In this document: positions 6,942 to 17,739 of the stretch, piece after piece
Position numbering within the stretch: the first letter of the stretch is position 1
How the letters are laid out: each line of letters starts with the position of its first letter
NCBI GenBank assembly: GCA_964406445.1
Contig: CAYORU010000038.1
Span: forward strand, 1 to 34,789
DNA length: 34,789 bases
Source of the DNA: SG8-30 sp964406445
GTDB taxonomy: Bacteria > Pseudomonadota > Gammaproteobacteria > Steroidobacterales > Steroidobacteraceae
Reading direction: 5' to 3'
Notes under the pieces: model-generated
Told to the model about the DNA's origin: nothing
The model's input: the letters and a program-made list of their open reading frames with translations, nothing else
Database searches by the model: none
Position numbers and translations under genes: made by a program

Positions 6942-8801
6942 CTACTTGCTGGCGACGCTGAACACGAGCAGCACGTTGCCGGGCATGCGCCCGCCGAACA
7001 GGTAGCCCGAGTTCACCAGCACATGGCCATCGACCACCAGCGGCCCGGCGGACTCGAGCGAGCCACCGGTGCCGGGCACGCCGTTGACGGTGTCGAAATC
7101 GCGCACCGTGTCGTGCTGCCAGAGTACGCGGCCGGTGGCCGAGTCGTAGGCGCGCAGCCAGCCGTCGAAGCTGCCCTGGAGGACCGCGCCGTCGATCGCG
7201 GTGGGCGGCGGCGAGAGGCCCGGGTCGCAGGCAGGCTTGCGCTCTTCGGGACAAATGTCCGGGCTCGGCGCGAACCAGCGGATGGCGCCGGTGGCCGGGT
7301 CGAGGGCGAACAGGCCCGGCTTCGGCTCACCTTCCTCGGTGCCGAGGAAGGTGGTGTCGGCGTTCGGCGCGAAGAGCGTCTTTCCATCGTAGGCCATGCC
7401 CCAGTGCACGCCGCCGGCGAAGCCGCCGCGGCCGTACTTCACGCGCCACAGCTCGCGGCCATTCTCCGGATCCAGCGCGAACACGTGCGCCGACTTCTGG
7501 CCGACCAGCAGCGCCTCGCGCCCATCCGGCAGGCGCGCGAGGATCGGCGGCGCGCCGATGTCGAGGTCAGGGCCGTTCTCTTCCGGGCAGTTGGGCCCGC
7601 CGCCGATGAAGCAGGCCATGTTCCAGGCGTCGTGCGGGATCGACTGGTAGTGCCAGAGCTTCTCGCCGGTGTCGAGGTCGAAGGCGATCACCGCGTCGCT
7701 GGTGTCGGCGGCGGGGGAGGTGTAGGCCTCGCCGGTGCCGACATAGAGGCGCCGGCGCTTCGGGTCGATGGTCGGGCTGTTCCACACCGGCGCGCCGGCC
7801 GGGTGGATGCGCCGGGCCCCGGCGGAATTCAGCTCGCCGGTCGGCTTCGGCGCCTCGGCGATGGTGTAGCTGCGCCAGGCGAGGGCGCCGGTCGCCGCGT
7901 CGAGAGCGGCCACGCCGCCCTGGAACGAGCAGCACTCGTAGCTCGGGTCGGCGGCCGAGGCCCACTCGGTGGAGGACAGCGGCACGTAGACACGGGCCTC
8001 GAACACGCGCGGGCTGCCGGTGATGGTGGTGCGCGGATGCGGGTTGGCGCGGACCTTCCACAGCAGCTTGCCGGTGAAGGCCTCGACGGCGTACACGTTC
8101 CCCTCGAGGTCGCCGAAGAAGGCGCGCGGGTTGGCGCGGCGGTCGCCCTTCTTCCAGGGCTCGATGGAAGGGGCGTTGCGTACCTCGGCGCCGGCGCGGA
8201 AGGCCCAGCGCACGCAGCCGCTGGCGAGGTCGAGCGCATAGACCGTGCCGTCCTGGCTGCCGACGAACACGGCGCCGCCGGCGTAGGTCGGCTGCGAGCG
8301 CGCGCGGCTGGCGCCGGGGAAGCCGAAGGCCCACTTCAGCTCGAGCTTCGGGACGTCGGCGGCGGCAAGGCGTGCGATCGCTGGCGCAACGTAGCGTTCG
8401 TTGCCGAGCGTGATGCCCCAGCCGGCGACCTCGGGCGGGCGGCGGCGGTCGAACCTGGCCGCTGGCCCCTGGCAATAGGCTTCGGCGGGCACCGCGGTCG
8501 CAGTCGGCAGCGCGGCGCCGCCGAGATACTCCGCCAGCGCGCGCTTCTCTTCGTCGGTGAGTCCGGCGGCCTGCGCCTGCATCACGCCGCGGGTCAGCGC
8601 CTCGTAGATCGCCGTGGGCCCGAGGATCTGGAATTTCACGGAGTGGGGCGCGCGCGGCACGCCGCCTTCGTGGCACTGCGCGCAGTGGTCGGCGTACAGG
8701 CCGGCCGGGGCGGCGGCCACTGCGACGGCCAGCGCCGGTGGAGTCATGGCTGCCAAGCCGGCCAGCGTCGCGACGAAGCCGATGAACTTGCTGGTCCTCA
8801 C
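6942..8801 (-). CDS. PQQ-dependent quinohemoprotein dehydrogenase 1 (polyvinyl-alcohol-dehydrogenase-like)
   Basis: The 619-residue protein has a signal peptide ending around PPALA-VAVA. A short cytochrome c domain follows with CAQCH at 40-44 and a likely axial Met74 in GVMQAQAAG. From about residue 130 there is an eight-bladed propeller of PQQ repeats such as GSQDGTVYALD and ALDAATGALAW. The adjacent pair Cys290-Cys291 (YECCSFQGG) matches the vicinal disulfide of quinoprotein alcohol dehydrogenases. The order cytochrome c then propeller is that of cytochrome-linked polyvinyl alcohol dehydrogenases, which oxidise secondary alcohols in the periplasm. The true substrate may be a small or terpenoid alcohol. 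It leads the operon with the P450 and is divergent from the TonB receptor gene. Confidence 0.9.
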   Translation of the reverse strand: MRTSKFIGFVATLAGLAAMTPPALAVAVAAAPAGLYADHCAQCHEGGVPRAPHSVKFQILGPTAIYEALTRGVMQAQAAGLTDEEKRALAEYLGGAALPTATAVPAEAYCQGPAARFDRRRPPEVAGWGITLGNERYVAPAIARLAAADVPKLELKWAFGFPGASRARSQPTYAGGAVFVGSQDGTVYALDLASGCVRWAFRAGAEVRNAPSIEPWKKGDRRANPRAFFGDLEGNVYAVEAFTGKLLWKVRANPHPRTTITGSPRVFEARVYVPLSSTEWASAADPSYECCSFQGGVAALDAATGALAWRSYTIAEAPKPTGELNSAGARRIHPAGAPVWNSPTIDPKRRRLYVGTGEAYTSPAADTSDAVIAFDLDTGEKLWHYQSIPHDAWNMACFIGGGPNCPEENGPDLDIGAPPILARLPDGREALLVGQKSAHVFALDPENGRELWRVKYGRGGFAGGVHWGMAYDGKTLFAPNADTTFLGTEEGEPKPGLFALDPATGAIRWFAPSPDICPEERKPACDPGLSPPPTAIDGAVLQGSFDGWLRAYDSATGRVLWQHDTVRDFDTVNGVPGTGGSLESAGPLVVDGHVLVNSGYLFGGRMPGNVLLVFSVASK

Positions 8802-8872
8802 GATTCCCCCTGGCTGCTGGACGTAATTTTGCGGTGCAACAAAGGCTTAATACGGTCAATGCAGTCTGAAAA

Positions 8873-8913
8873 AAACAGTCATGATTGTTTTAACCTGAAA
8901 GCTGACCTATAGT
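8873..8913 (+). promoter_or_regulatory. Palindromic operator and promoter for the TonB receptor gene (site 1)
   Basis: The 18-bp sequence AAACAGTCATGATTGTTT at 8873-8890 is a palindrome with one mismatch and equals the perfect copy at 23889-23906 at 17 of 18 positions. A -10-like TATAGT lies at 8908-8913, and TTGTTT at 8885-8890 is 17 bases upstream of it, so the palindrome would cover the -35. The region also separates the divergent quinohemoprotein 1 gene; I see no strong promoter for that side. Binding by the TetR protein at 25298 is inference. Confidence 0.65.
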
Positions 8914-8986
8914 CGAGCCCGATTCGAGAGGCCGCCGGCCCGAGGCCGTGCGATCAGAGAAAGTCACATCCCAGGGGGACCCGTAA

Positions 8987-11578
<2,592 letters not shown>

Positions 11579-11602
11579 CCCGGGCTCGCGCCCGCGTGAA
11601 CG

Positions 11603-11635
11603 GGGCGGGCCGGCTTGCCGGCCCGCCCTTTTTCT
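11603..11635 (+). terminator. Rho-independent terminator after the TonB receptor gene
   Basis: Bases 11603-11614 pair with 11617-11628 in a 12-bp GC-only stem (GGGCGGGCCGGC and its complement). The run TTTTTCTT follows. It lies 25 bases after the receptor stop and 23 bases before the start of the SDR gene, so the SDR gene needs read-through or its own promoter. Confidence 0.9.
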
Positions 11636-11657
11636 TCGCCTGCAGGGAGGAACTCGC

Positions 11658-12476
11658 ATGTATGAACTGAAGGACCGCGACGGACGGGGACTCGTCGCGA
11701 TCGTGACCGGCGGCGCGGGCGGCATCGGCAGCGCCACCTGCCGCCAGCTCGCGCGCGCGGGTGCCACGGTGGTGGTGACCGACGTCGCCGATGCGGCGGG
11801 CGAGCAGGTGGCGGCCGGCATCCGCGCCGCCGGCCAGGCAGCCGCCTACCGCCGCCTCGACGTCGGCAGCGAGGAGAGCTGGGCGAAGCTTCGGGAGTGG
11901 GTCGTCGCGGAGCACGGCCGGCCGGCGATCCTCGTCAACAATGCCGGCATCGACGTCGTGAAGGACCTGATGGCCACCACGGTCGCGGACTGGAACCGGC
12001 TCTTCACCGTGAACATGACCGGCATGTTCATCGGCTGCCGCGTCTTCACCGAGGACCTGCACGCCGAGGCCGGGCGGACCGGCCGGCACGCCTCGGTGGT
12101 CAACATGTCCTCGATCTGCGGCCTGATCGGCGTCGCCTTCCAGACCGCCTACTGCGCCTCGAAGGGCGCCGTGCGCCTGTTTTCCAAGGCGCTGGCGCTC
12201 GAGTACGCGGCGCTCGGCCGGAAGATCCGCGTCAATTCCATCCATCCCGGCACGGTGGACACGGCCTTTGCCGCGCAGTGCCTAAAGGAACTGGGCGAGG
12301 TGGGCTTCGCGCCTTCGCCCGACGAGGCCCGCGCGGCGATCGCCCGCGCGCACCCGATCGGCCACATGGCCGACCCCGACGAGATCGCGGATGCGATCGT
12401 GTTCCTCGCCTCCGATGCCTCGCGGTTCATGACCGGCGCGGAACTCGTGCCCGACGGCGGCTACACTGCGCAGTAG
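11658..12476 (+). CDS. Short-chain dehydrogenase/reductase 1
   Basis: This 272-residue classical SDR starts at ATG 11658 behind GGGAGGA. It has the nucleotide-binding motif TGGAGGIG (17-24), Asp42 after beta2 favouring NAD over NADP, NNAG (94-97), and the catalytic Asn119, Ser152, Tyr165 and Lys169 (YCASK). The C-terminus has the usual FMTGAELVPDGGYTAQ. It resembles hydroxysteroid/cyclic-alcohol dehydrogenases, so oxidation of a secondary alcohol to a ketone is the likely reaction; the substrate is not determined. It is separated from the TonB receptor gene by a terminator and faces quinohemoprotein 2 head-on. Confidence 0.93.
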   Translation: MYELKDRDGRGLVAIVTGGAGGIGSATCRQLARAGATVVVTDVADAAGEQVAAGIRAAGQAAAYRRLDVGSEESWAKLREWVVAEHGRPAILVNNAGIDVVKDLMATTVADWNRLFTVNMTGMFIGCRVFTEDLHAEAGRTGRHASVVNMSSICGLIGVAFQTAYCASKGAVRLFSKALALEYAALGRKIRVNSIHPGTVDTAFAAQCLKELGEVGFAPSPDEARAAIARAHPIGHMADPDEIADAIVFLASDASRFMTGAELVPDGGYTAQ

Positions 12477-12484
12477 CGGGCGGG

Positions 12485-12510
12485 GCGCCGGCCCGCCGGC
12501 CGGCGCTTCT
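12485..12510. terminator. Possible terminator between convergent SDR and quinohemoprotein genes
   Basis: Bases 12485-12492 (GCGCCGGC) pair with 12499-12506 around a 6-base loop and are followed on the plus strand by TTCTT. The T-run is short, so termination is plausible rather than certain. The whole gap between the two stop codons is 34 bases. Confidence 0.5.
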
Positions 12511-14397
12511 TCAGTCGGCGGGCGCGAAGGCGAGCAGGACGTTGCCCGGCATGTGGAAGTAGATGCCGTAGCCGGAGGCGGCGAACAGCATGCCGTCCTG
12601 CACGATCGGCCCCGCGCCGCCGCCGAAGGAGCCGCCATGGACGCGGCTGCCGTCCGTGGCGACGACTTCGCGGGTCGTATCGTGCTCCCACAGCACCCGG
12701 CCCGTCTCGGCGTCGTAGGCGCGCAGGCGCCCGTCCATGTGGCCGGCGAGCACCGCGCCCGGCATGGCCGTGATCGCAGCCGAGATGCCGGCCTCGCAGT
12801 ACTTGCGCCCGTCGCAGACGTCGTCGGCGGGCTGGGCCCAGAGCATCCGACCGGTCGCCGCGTCGAGCGCGTAAATGCCGGCCTTGGAAGGCACGGCGTG
12901 CAGGTGGACCTCGGCCTCCGGACTCGTCATGTCGGAGATCGGCACGTACAGGCGCTGACCGTCGAGCGCCATGCCGAAGTGCACGCCGCCCTGGATGCCG
13001 CCCCGACCTACCTTGGCGTGCCACACGGGTTCGCCGCGGCGCGCCAGGTCGAGCGCGTAGACGTCGCCCGACTTCTGGCCGGCGAGCAACAGGTCGCGGC
13101 CGCCCGCGTCGCGCGCGATGATGGTGGCGGCGCCGAAGTCCACGTCCGGACCGTCCTCCTCGGGGCAGTTCGGGTTGTCCGGCATCATGCAGGCGACGTT
13201 CCAGGCATCGCCCTCGGTCTTCTGCCGATGCCACAGCAGCTTGCCGGTCGCCAGCTCGAAGGCGAGCAGCGCGTCGCTGCGGTCGTTGGCGGGCGAGGAG
13301 TAGTTCTCGCCGGTGCCGACGTAGAGCAGCCCGCGCTTCGCGTCGATCGCCGGGCTGTTCCACACCGGGGCGCCGGAGGGCGCGAGGATCGGCGTCCCGA
13401 TCCGGGTCTTGCCGACTGCGCGGGCCGGCTCGTCGATGGTGTGCGTCTTCCAGGCGACCGCGCCGGTGGCCGCGTCCAGCGCCACCACGGCGCCGCGGAA
13501 CGTGCAGCAGGGATAGTTCGGATCCGCTGCAGAGGTGACCTCCAGCGAGGAGACCGGCACGAAGAGCCGCCCGTCGTGGAGCACCGGCGCGCCGGTGATG
13601 GTGGCGTTGGCGTGGTCGTCGACCTTCACCGACCAGACCAGCGCGCCGGTGCGCGCGTCGAGGGCGTAGACGCGGGCGATGAAGTCGGCGACGTAGGCGA
13701 GCGGGCGGGTGGGCGGCGCGCCGGCCTCCCAGCCCTCGATGAGCACCGGCGTGCGCACCTCGGCGCTGGCGCGGAAGGTCCAGCGCACGCAGCCGGTCTG
13801 CTTGTCGAGCGCGTAGACCGTGCCGTCCTGGCTGCCGACGAATACCGCGCCCATCGCGACCGTGGGTTGCGAGCGCGCGCGGTTGGCGCCCGGGAAGGCG
13901 AAGGCCCACTTGAGCTCGAGCTTCGGCAGGTCCGCCGCGGCGAGCCCGGCGACTTCCGCCGGGATGAAGCGCTGGTTCTCGCGGCTCACGCCCCAGCCGG
14001 CCTTGGCCGGCGGCCGCGCGAGGTCGAAGGCATTCCGCGGGCCCTCGCAGGCCGGCGGTGGCGTGCGCGCCAGCACCTCGTCGAGCCGATGCCCCGTCAG
14101 GTACTCGACCACCGCGCGCTTCTCGTCGGCGCTGAGGCCGGCGGCCTGCACCTGCATGACGCCCTGCTCGAGCGACCTGAGGATCCCGTCGGCCGGCATC
14201 ATCTCGAGGAACATCTTGTGCGGGGCGCGCGCCACGCCGCCCTCGTGGCAGTGCGCGCAGGCTTCGGCGTACACCTCGGCGCCGGGGTGCACCGGCGGGG
14301 CGAGGGTTGCGACCTGCTCCAAGGGCCGGTTGCCGCAGCCCGCGGCGAGCGCGCCGGCAGCGACGATCGCAGTGAGGCCAGTGGCGGTGCGCATCAT
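12511..14397 (-). CDS. PQQ-dependent quinohemoprotein dehydrogenase 2, lipoprotein form
   Basis: This 628-residue paralog of the protein at 6942-8801 has the same layout: cytochrome c motif CAHCH at 47-51, likely axial Met81, then a PQQ propeller with the vicinal pair Cys297-Cys298 (YPCCTFRGA). Unlike paralog 1, its signal sequence ends in LAAGC with a cysteine at 21, suggesting a lipid anchor. Its start codon overlaps the stop of the E2 gene (ATGA), so it is the last, translationally coupled gene of the E1alpha-E1beta-E2 operon. That coupling suggests it makes the compound, or a precursor of it, that the dehydrogenase complex cleaves. Two consecutive ATG codons occur at the start; either could be used. 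Confidence 0.9.
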   Translation of the reverse strand: MMRTATGLTAIVAAGALAAGCGNRPLEQVATLAPPVHPGAEVYAEACAHCHEGGVARAPHKMFLEMMPADGILRSLEQGVMQVQAAGLSADEKRAVVEYLTGHRLDEVLARTPPPACEGPRNAFDLARPPAKAGWGVSRENQRFIPAEVAGLAAADLPKLELKWAFAFPGANRARSQPTVAMGAVFVGSQDGTVYALDKQTGCVRWTFRASAEVRTPVLIEGWEAGAPPTRPLAYVADFIARVYALDARTGALVWSVKVDDHANATITGAPVLHDGRLFVPVSSLEVTSAADPNYPCCTFRGAVVALDAATGAVAWKTHTIDEPARAVGKTRIGTPILAPSGAPVWNSPAIDAKRGLLYVGTGENYSSPANDRSDALLAFELATGKLLWHRQKTEGDAWNVACMMPDNPNCPEEDGPDVDFGAATIIARDAGGRDLLLAGQKSGDVYALDLARRGEPVWHAKVGRGGIQGGVHFGMALDGQRLYVPISDMTSPEAEVHLHAVPSKAGIYALDAATGRMLWAQPADDVCDGRKYCEAGISAAITAMPGAVLAGHMDGRLRAYDAETGRVLWEHDTTREVVATDGSRVHGGSFGGGAGPIVQDGMLFAASGYGIYFHMPGNVLLAFAPAD

Positions 14398-15626
14398 GAT
14401 TCCCCTGTCTCCAGGCGCTGGCGGAGCGCGGCGAGGAAGCGCCCGCCGACGGCGCCGTCCACGACACGGTGGTCGCAGGACAGCTCGAGGGTCATCGTCC
14501 GCGCCACGGCGAGCTTGCCGTCGCGCACCACGGCGCGATCCGCCGCGGCGCCGACCGCGAGGATCGCGACCTGCGGCGGGTTGATGATCGCGTCGAAGCG
14601 GTCCACGCCGAACATGCCGAGGTTCGACAGCGTGAAGGTGCCGCCGGTGATTTCCTCGCGGGTGAGTCGCGAGGCGCGTGCGCGCTCGGCGAGGTCGGCG
14701 ACCTCGGCCGCGATCTTCGCCACGTCCTTGGTGTCGGCGGCGCGGACGATGGGCGTCGTGAGCCCCCCGTCGGTCGCGACCGCGACGCAGACGTCGGCGT
14801 GCGGGAAGCGCAGCACCTCCTCGCCGGTGAACTGGGCGTTGACGTCGCGGTGGTCCACGAGCGTCAGCGCCAGCGCGCGCAGCAGCAGGTCGTTGAGCGA
14901 CACCTTGGTCCCGGTCGCGGCGAGTTCCCCGCGGCGCTTCGCGAGCGCCGCGCAGTCCACGTCCACCGACAGACGGTAGTGGGGGATGGACTGCTTCGAC
15001 TCGGTGAGGCGGCGTGCGATCGTCAGCCTCATCGAGGTCATCTTCTCGCGCGTGGGCGTGTTGTCCACCGCAGCCGGCGCGGCTGCGGGTGCGCCCTCGG
15101 TGGGCAGCAGGCCGTTCGCGGCGGCCCAGGCCTCGACGTCCTCCTTCGACACCCGGCCGTGTCGGCCGGTGCCCTTGACCTTCGTGACGTCCACGCCGAG
15201 GCGCTCGGCGATGCGCCGCGCGATCGGGCTGACCTTCGATTCGCCCTCGGCGGCCGGCGAGGCATCCGCGGTCGCTGCCGGGGCGGCCGCCGGCTCCGCG
15301 GCCGCCGATTCAGGCTCGAAGGACGCATCCGCGGCCTTGAAGCTGGCGATGAAGGCGTCGACCTCGGAATCCGGCACGTCCGGCGCGGCGTAGACGGCGA
15401 GCAGCGCGCCGACCGGGCGGGTCTCGCCCGCGTCCGCGATCACGCGCCGCAAGGTGCCGTCCACCGGCGACTCGACGGAGTTCACGATCTTCTCGGTCTC
15501 CACGTCGAGCAGCGGCTCGCCCTTGCCGATCGCCGCGCCGACGGCACAGTGCCAGGCGTTGATGGTGCCTTCCTGCATCTCGATGCCCCACTTGGGCATG
15601 GTGATCGGGTGGATTCGGTTTTTCAT
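14394..15626 (-). CDS. 2-oxoacid/acetoin dehydrogenase complex E2, dihydrolipoyl acyltransferase
   Basis: The 410-residue protein has an N-terminal lipoyl domain (MPKWGIEMQEG, with the lipoylated Lys46 in DVETEKIVNS) and an Ala/Pro/Glu-rich linker (about 95-128). The peripheral-subunit-binding domain follows at 131-166 (VSPIARRIAERLGVD), then the acyltransferase domain with DHRVVDG (His386 and Asp390 catalytic). The MPKWG start resembles E2 of acetoin dehydrogenase systems. It would transfer the acyl group made by E1 to coenzyme A. It lies 4 bases after the E1beta stop and overlaps the quinohemoprotein 2 start. No E3 (lipoamide dehydrogenase) gene is in the window, so a shared E3 must serve it. 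Confidence 0.9.
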   Translation of the reverse strand: MKNRIHPITMPKWGIEMQEGTINAWHCAVGAAIGKGEPLLDVETEKIVNSVESPVDGTLRRVIADAGETRPVGALLAVYAAPDVPDSEVDAFIASFKAADASFEPESAAAEPAAAPAATADASPAAEGESKVSPIARRIAERLGVDVTKVKGTGRHGRVSKEDVEAWAAANGLLPTEGAPAAAPAAVDNTPTREKMTSMRLTIARRLTESKQSIPHYRLSVDVDCAALAKRRGELAATGTKVSLNDLLLRALALTLVDHRDVNAQFTGEEVLRFPHADVCVAVATDGGLTTPIVRAADTKDVAKIAAEVADLAERARASRLTREEITGGTFTLSNLGMFGVDRFDAIINPPQVAILAVGAAADRAVVRDGKLAVARTMTLELSCDHRVVDGAVGGRFLAALRQRLETGES

Positions 15627-15630
15627 GTTC

Positions 15631-16644
15631 CTAGCTGCCCTTGACGAGCTTGCGGATGGCGGCCTCGATCGCCTGCGGGCCGGGCACGTACATGCGCTCG
15701 AGCTCGCGGGCGAAGGGTACTGGCGTGTGCGGCGGCGTCAGCTGCACGACAGGCGCCTTCAGCGCATGGAAGGCGTTGCTCGCGACGAGGCCGGCGATGT
15801 CGGCGGCGATCGAGCAGCGCGGCGGGGACTCATCGACGATCACGAGCCTGCCGGTGCCCTCGAGGCTCTCGTAGATGGTCTCGTCGTCGAGCGGGGAGAG
15901 CGTGCGCGGGTCGATGAGGTCGGCGGTGATGCCGTCCTTGGCGAGCGCGTCGAGCGCCTTCTCCGCGAAGGAGACCATGCGGCCGATCGCCACCACGGAG
16001 ACGTGCTCGCCTTCGCGAAGCAGGTTCGCCTCGCCGAAGGGGATGGTGTAGTCGCCCTCGGGCACCGGCCCCTTGCGCGGGTAGAGCGCCTTGTGCTCGA
16101 AGAACACCACCGGGTCGTCGTCGCGGATCGCGGTGAGCATCAGGCCCTTGGCGTCGTGGGCGCTCGAGGGCACCACGACCTTGAGCCCGGGGACGGCGGT
16201 GACCAGCGCGTACATGGACTGGCTGTGCTGCGCGCCCATGTTCATGCCGGCGCCGGTCGCGGTGCGGATCACGATCGGGCAGGCGGTCTTGCCGCCGAAC
16301 ATGTAGCGGAACTTCGCCGCCTGGTTGAACACCTGGTCGAAGCACACGCCGAGGAAGTCCGCGAACATCAGCTCGGCCACCGGCCGCAGGCCCGCGAGCG
16401 CCGCGCCGTTCGCCGCGCCGATGATCGCCGACTCGGAGATCGGCGTGTCGATCACGCGATCCTCGCCGAACCTCGGCAGCAGCCCCTTGGTGACGCCGAA
16501 CACGCCGCCGGCGGCGTCGCGCTGGCCGGAGGTGCCGCCGGCGCCGCCGGAGACGTCCTCGCCGAGGACGATCACGCGGGGGTCGCGCTCCATCTCGAGG
16601 TGCAGCGCCTCGTTGATGGCATCGCGCATGGAAAGCTGTCGCAT
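15631..16644 (-). CDS. TPP-dependent dehydrogenase E1 beta subunit (acetoin dehydrogenase-like)
   Basis: The 337-residue protein has the E1beta features: VIVLGEDVSGGAGG near residue 25, a GGVFGVTKGL segment, DTPISESAIIGAANGAAL, and the C-terminal transketolase domain (RLVIVDESPPRCSIAADI). The GEDV-x-GGAG followed by GV-x-GVTKGL pattern is more like acetoin dehydrogenase beta (AcoB) than pyruvate or branched-chain E1beta, though the split is not absolute. It forms the heterotetrameric E1 with the alpha subunit encoded 16 bases upstream. Confidence 0.88.
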   Translation of the reverse strand: MRQLSMRDAINEALHLEMERDPRVIVLGEDVSGGAGGTSGQRDAAGGVFGVTKGLLPRFGEDRVIDTPISESAIIGAANGAALAGLRPVAELMFADFLGVCFDQVFNQAAKFRYMFGGKTACPIVIRTATGAGMNMGAQHSQSMYALVTAVPGLKVVVPSSAHDAKGLMLTAIRDDDPVVFFEHKALYPRKGPVPEGDYTIPFGEANLLREGEHVSVVAIGRMVSFAEKALDALAKDGITADLIDPRTLSPLDDETIYESLEGTGRLVIVDESPPRCSIAADIAGLVASNAFHALKAPVVQLTPPHTPVPFARELERMYVPGPQAIEAAIRKLVKGS

Positions 16645-16660
16645 GGCGGGCTCCGGGGCG

Positions 16661-17629
16661 CTAGTAGGAGACGTACACGTCGGTCAGCAGGTCGTCGGCC
16701 GCGGGCGGCGCGGCGGCGCGCGCGGAAGCCACCGACTCGTCGATCAGCGCCAGCACCTCGCCGTCGACACGCTCGAGGTCGGCGTCGGCGAGCCAGCCCT
16801 CGGCCGTCACGCGGGCGCGGAAGTTCTTCAGGCAGTCCATGGTCTCGCGCTGGCGCGCCACCTCGTCCTTGGCGCGGTAGAGCATCGGGTCGCCCTCGAA
16901 GTGGCCGAAGAAGCGCGTGATCTTCGGCTCGAGCGTGGTCGGCCCGCCGCCGGCGCGGGCCCGCTCCACGGCACGGCCCATGGCCTCGTAGACGGAGAAG
17001 AAGTCCGCGCCGTCGCAGACCTCGGCCGGCATGCCGAAGCCGCGCGCGCGCCCGGCGATGTCCTTCGAGCCCACGGCGTAGGAGGCGCCGGTGTGCTCGG
17101 AGTAGCCGTTGTCCTCGAACACGAAGATGGCCGGGGCCTTCAGCACCACCGCGAGGTTCATCGCCTCGAACACCGTGCCCTGGTTCGAGCTGCCGTCGCC
17201 GCCGAAGGCGACCGCGACCTTGCCGTTCTTATGCACCTTGCAGGCGATCGCGGCGCCGACCGCGATCGGCGGGCCGCCGCCGACGATGGCGTTCGCGCCG
17301 AGCATGCCCTTGCCCATGTCGGCGATGTGCATGGAGCCGCCCTTGCCCTTGCACAGGCCGTCGCGGCGCCCGTAGATCTCGAGCATCATGCCGGTGACGT
17401 CGCAGCCCTTGGCGATGCAGTGGCCGTGGCCGCGGTGAGTGCTGGCGATCCAGTCGGCGTCGGAGAGGTGCTCGCAGACGCCGACGGCGACGGCTTCCTG
17501 GCCCGAGTAGAGGTGGGTGAAGCCGGGGATCTCACCGGTCTGGATCTCGACGTGAAGGCGCTCCTCGAACTCGCGGATCGTCTTCATCTGCCGGTAGGCG
17601 CGGAGTAGCTGGTCGCGGGACAGCTGCAC
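16661..17629 (-). CDS. TPP-dependent dehydrogenase E1 alpha subunit (acetoin dehydrogenase-like)
   Basis: The 322-residue protein starts at GTG 17629, with AGGAG about 9 bases upstream. It carries the thiamin-diphosphate motif starting at Gly144-Asp145-Gly146 (GGDGSSNQG) and ending around Asn174 (FEDNGYS). The stretch HRGHGHCIAKG followed by CKGKGGSMHIAD and KGMLGANAIVGGG is characteristic of AcoA-type E1alpha. Known AcoA/AcoB cleave acetoin to acetaldehyde and a hydroxyethyl group that E2 passes to CoA as acetyl-CoA. Whether acetoin or another alpha-hydroxyketone or diketone is the substrate here is open. It is the first gene of the operon, behind the promoter at 17665-17693. Confidence 0.88.
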   Translation of the reverse strand: MQLSRDQLLRAYRQMKTIREFEERLHVEIQTGEIPGFTHLYSGQEAVAVGVCEHLSDADWIASTHRGHGHCIAKGCDVTGMMLEIYGRRDGLCKGKGGSMHIADMGKGMLGANAIVGGGPPIAVGAAIACKVHKNGKVAVAFGGDGSSNQGTVFEAMNLAVVLKAPAIFVFEDNGYSEHTGASYAVGSKDIAGRARGFGMPAEVCDGADFFSVYEAMGRAVERARAGGGPTTLEPKITRFFGHFEGDPMLYRAKDEVARQRETMDCLKNFRARVTAEGWLADADLERVDGEVLALIDESVASARAAAPPAADDLLTDVYVSY

Positions 17630-17664
17630 GGGAAGACTCCTGCGGCGAAGCCGGGTACGGGGTG

Positions 17665-17704
17665 ACTCTAAGCCACCGCCGAAAAACGGTCAACCTTGAC
17701 GGTT
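17665..17704 (-). promoter_or_regulatory. Promoter of the E1-E2-quinohemoprotein operon with overlapping inverted repeat
   Basis: On the minus strand TTGACC (17693-17688) and TAGAGT (17670-17665) are 17 bases apart and lie 36 bases upstream of the E1alpha start. An imperfect inverted repeat at 17685-17704 covers the -35: half-sites AAC-x-GTCAA and TTGAC-x-GTT around CC. Its half-site (AAC-x-GTCA) resembles that of the palindromes at 8873 and 23889 but with a 4-bp wider centre, so the same regulator is possible, not shown. Confidence 0.55.
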
Positions 17705-17706
17705 AC

Positions 17707-17730
17707 AAGCAGGCCTGCTTTTTTCAGGCC
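17707..17730. repeat. Nested palindrome between the M24 and E1alpha genes
   Basis: AAGCAGGCCTGCTT at 17707-17720 is a perfect palindrome followed by TTTT, and GGCCTG (17712-17717) can pair with CAGGCC (17725-17730) across a T-rich loop. It lies 10-33 bases downstream of the M24 gene stop on the minus strand. It could help end that transcript, but the T-run is on the wrong side for a standard minus-strand terminator. Confidence 0.35.
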
Positions 17731-17739
17731 GGCGGCGGA

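Noticed and set aside
7023..8912. Open frame of 629 codons on the plus strand
   Set aside because: It is antisense to quinohemoprotein 1, and its composition is that of a shadow frame.
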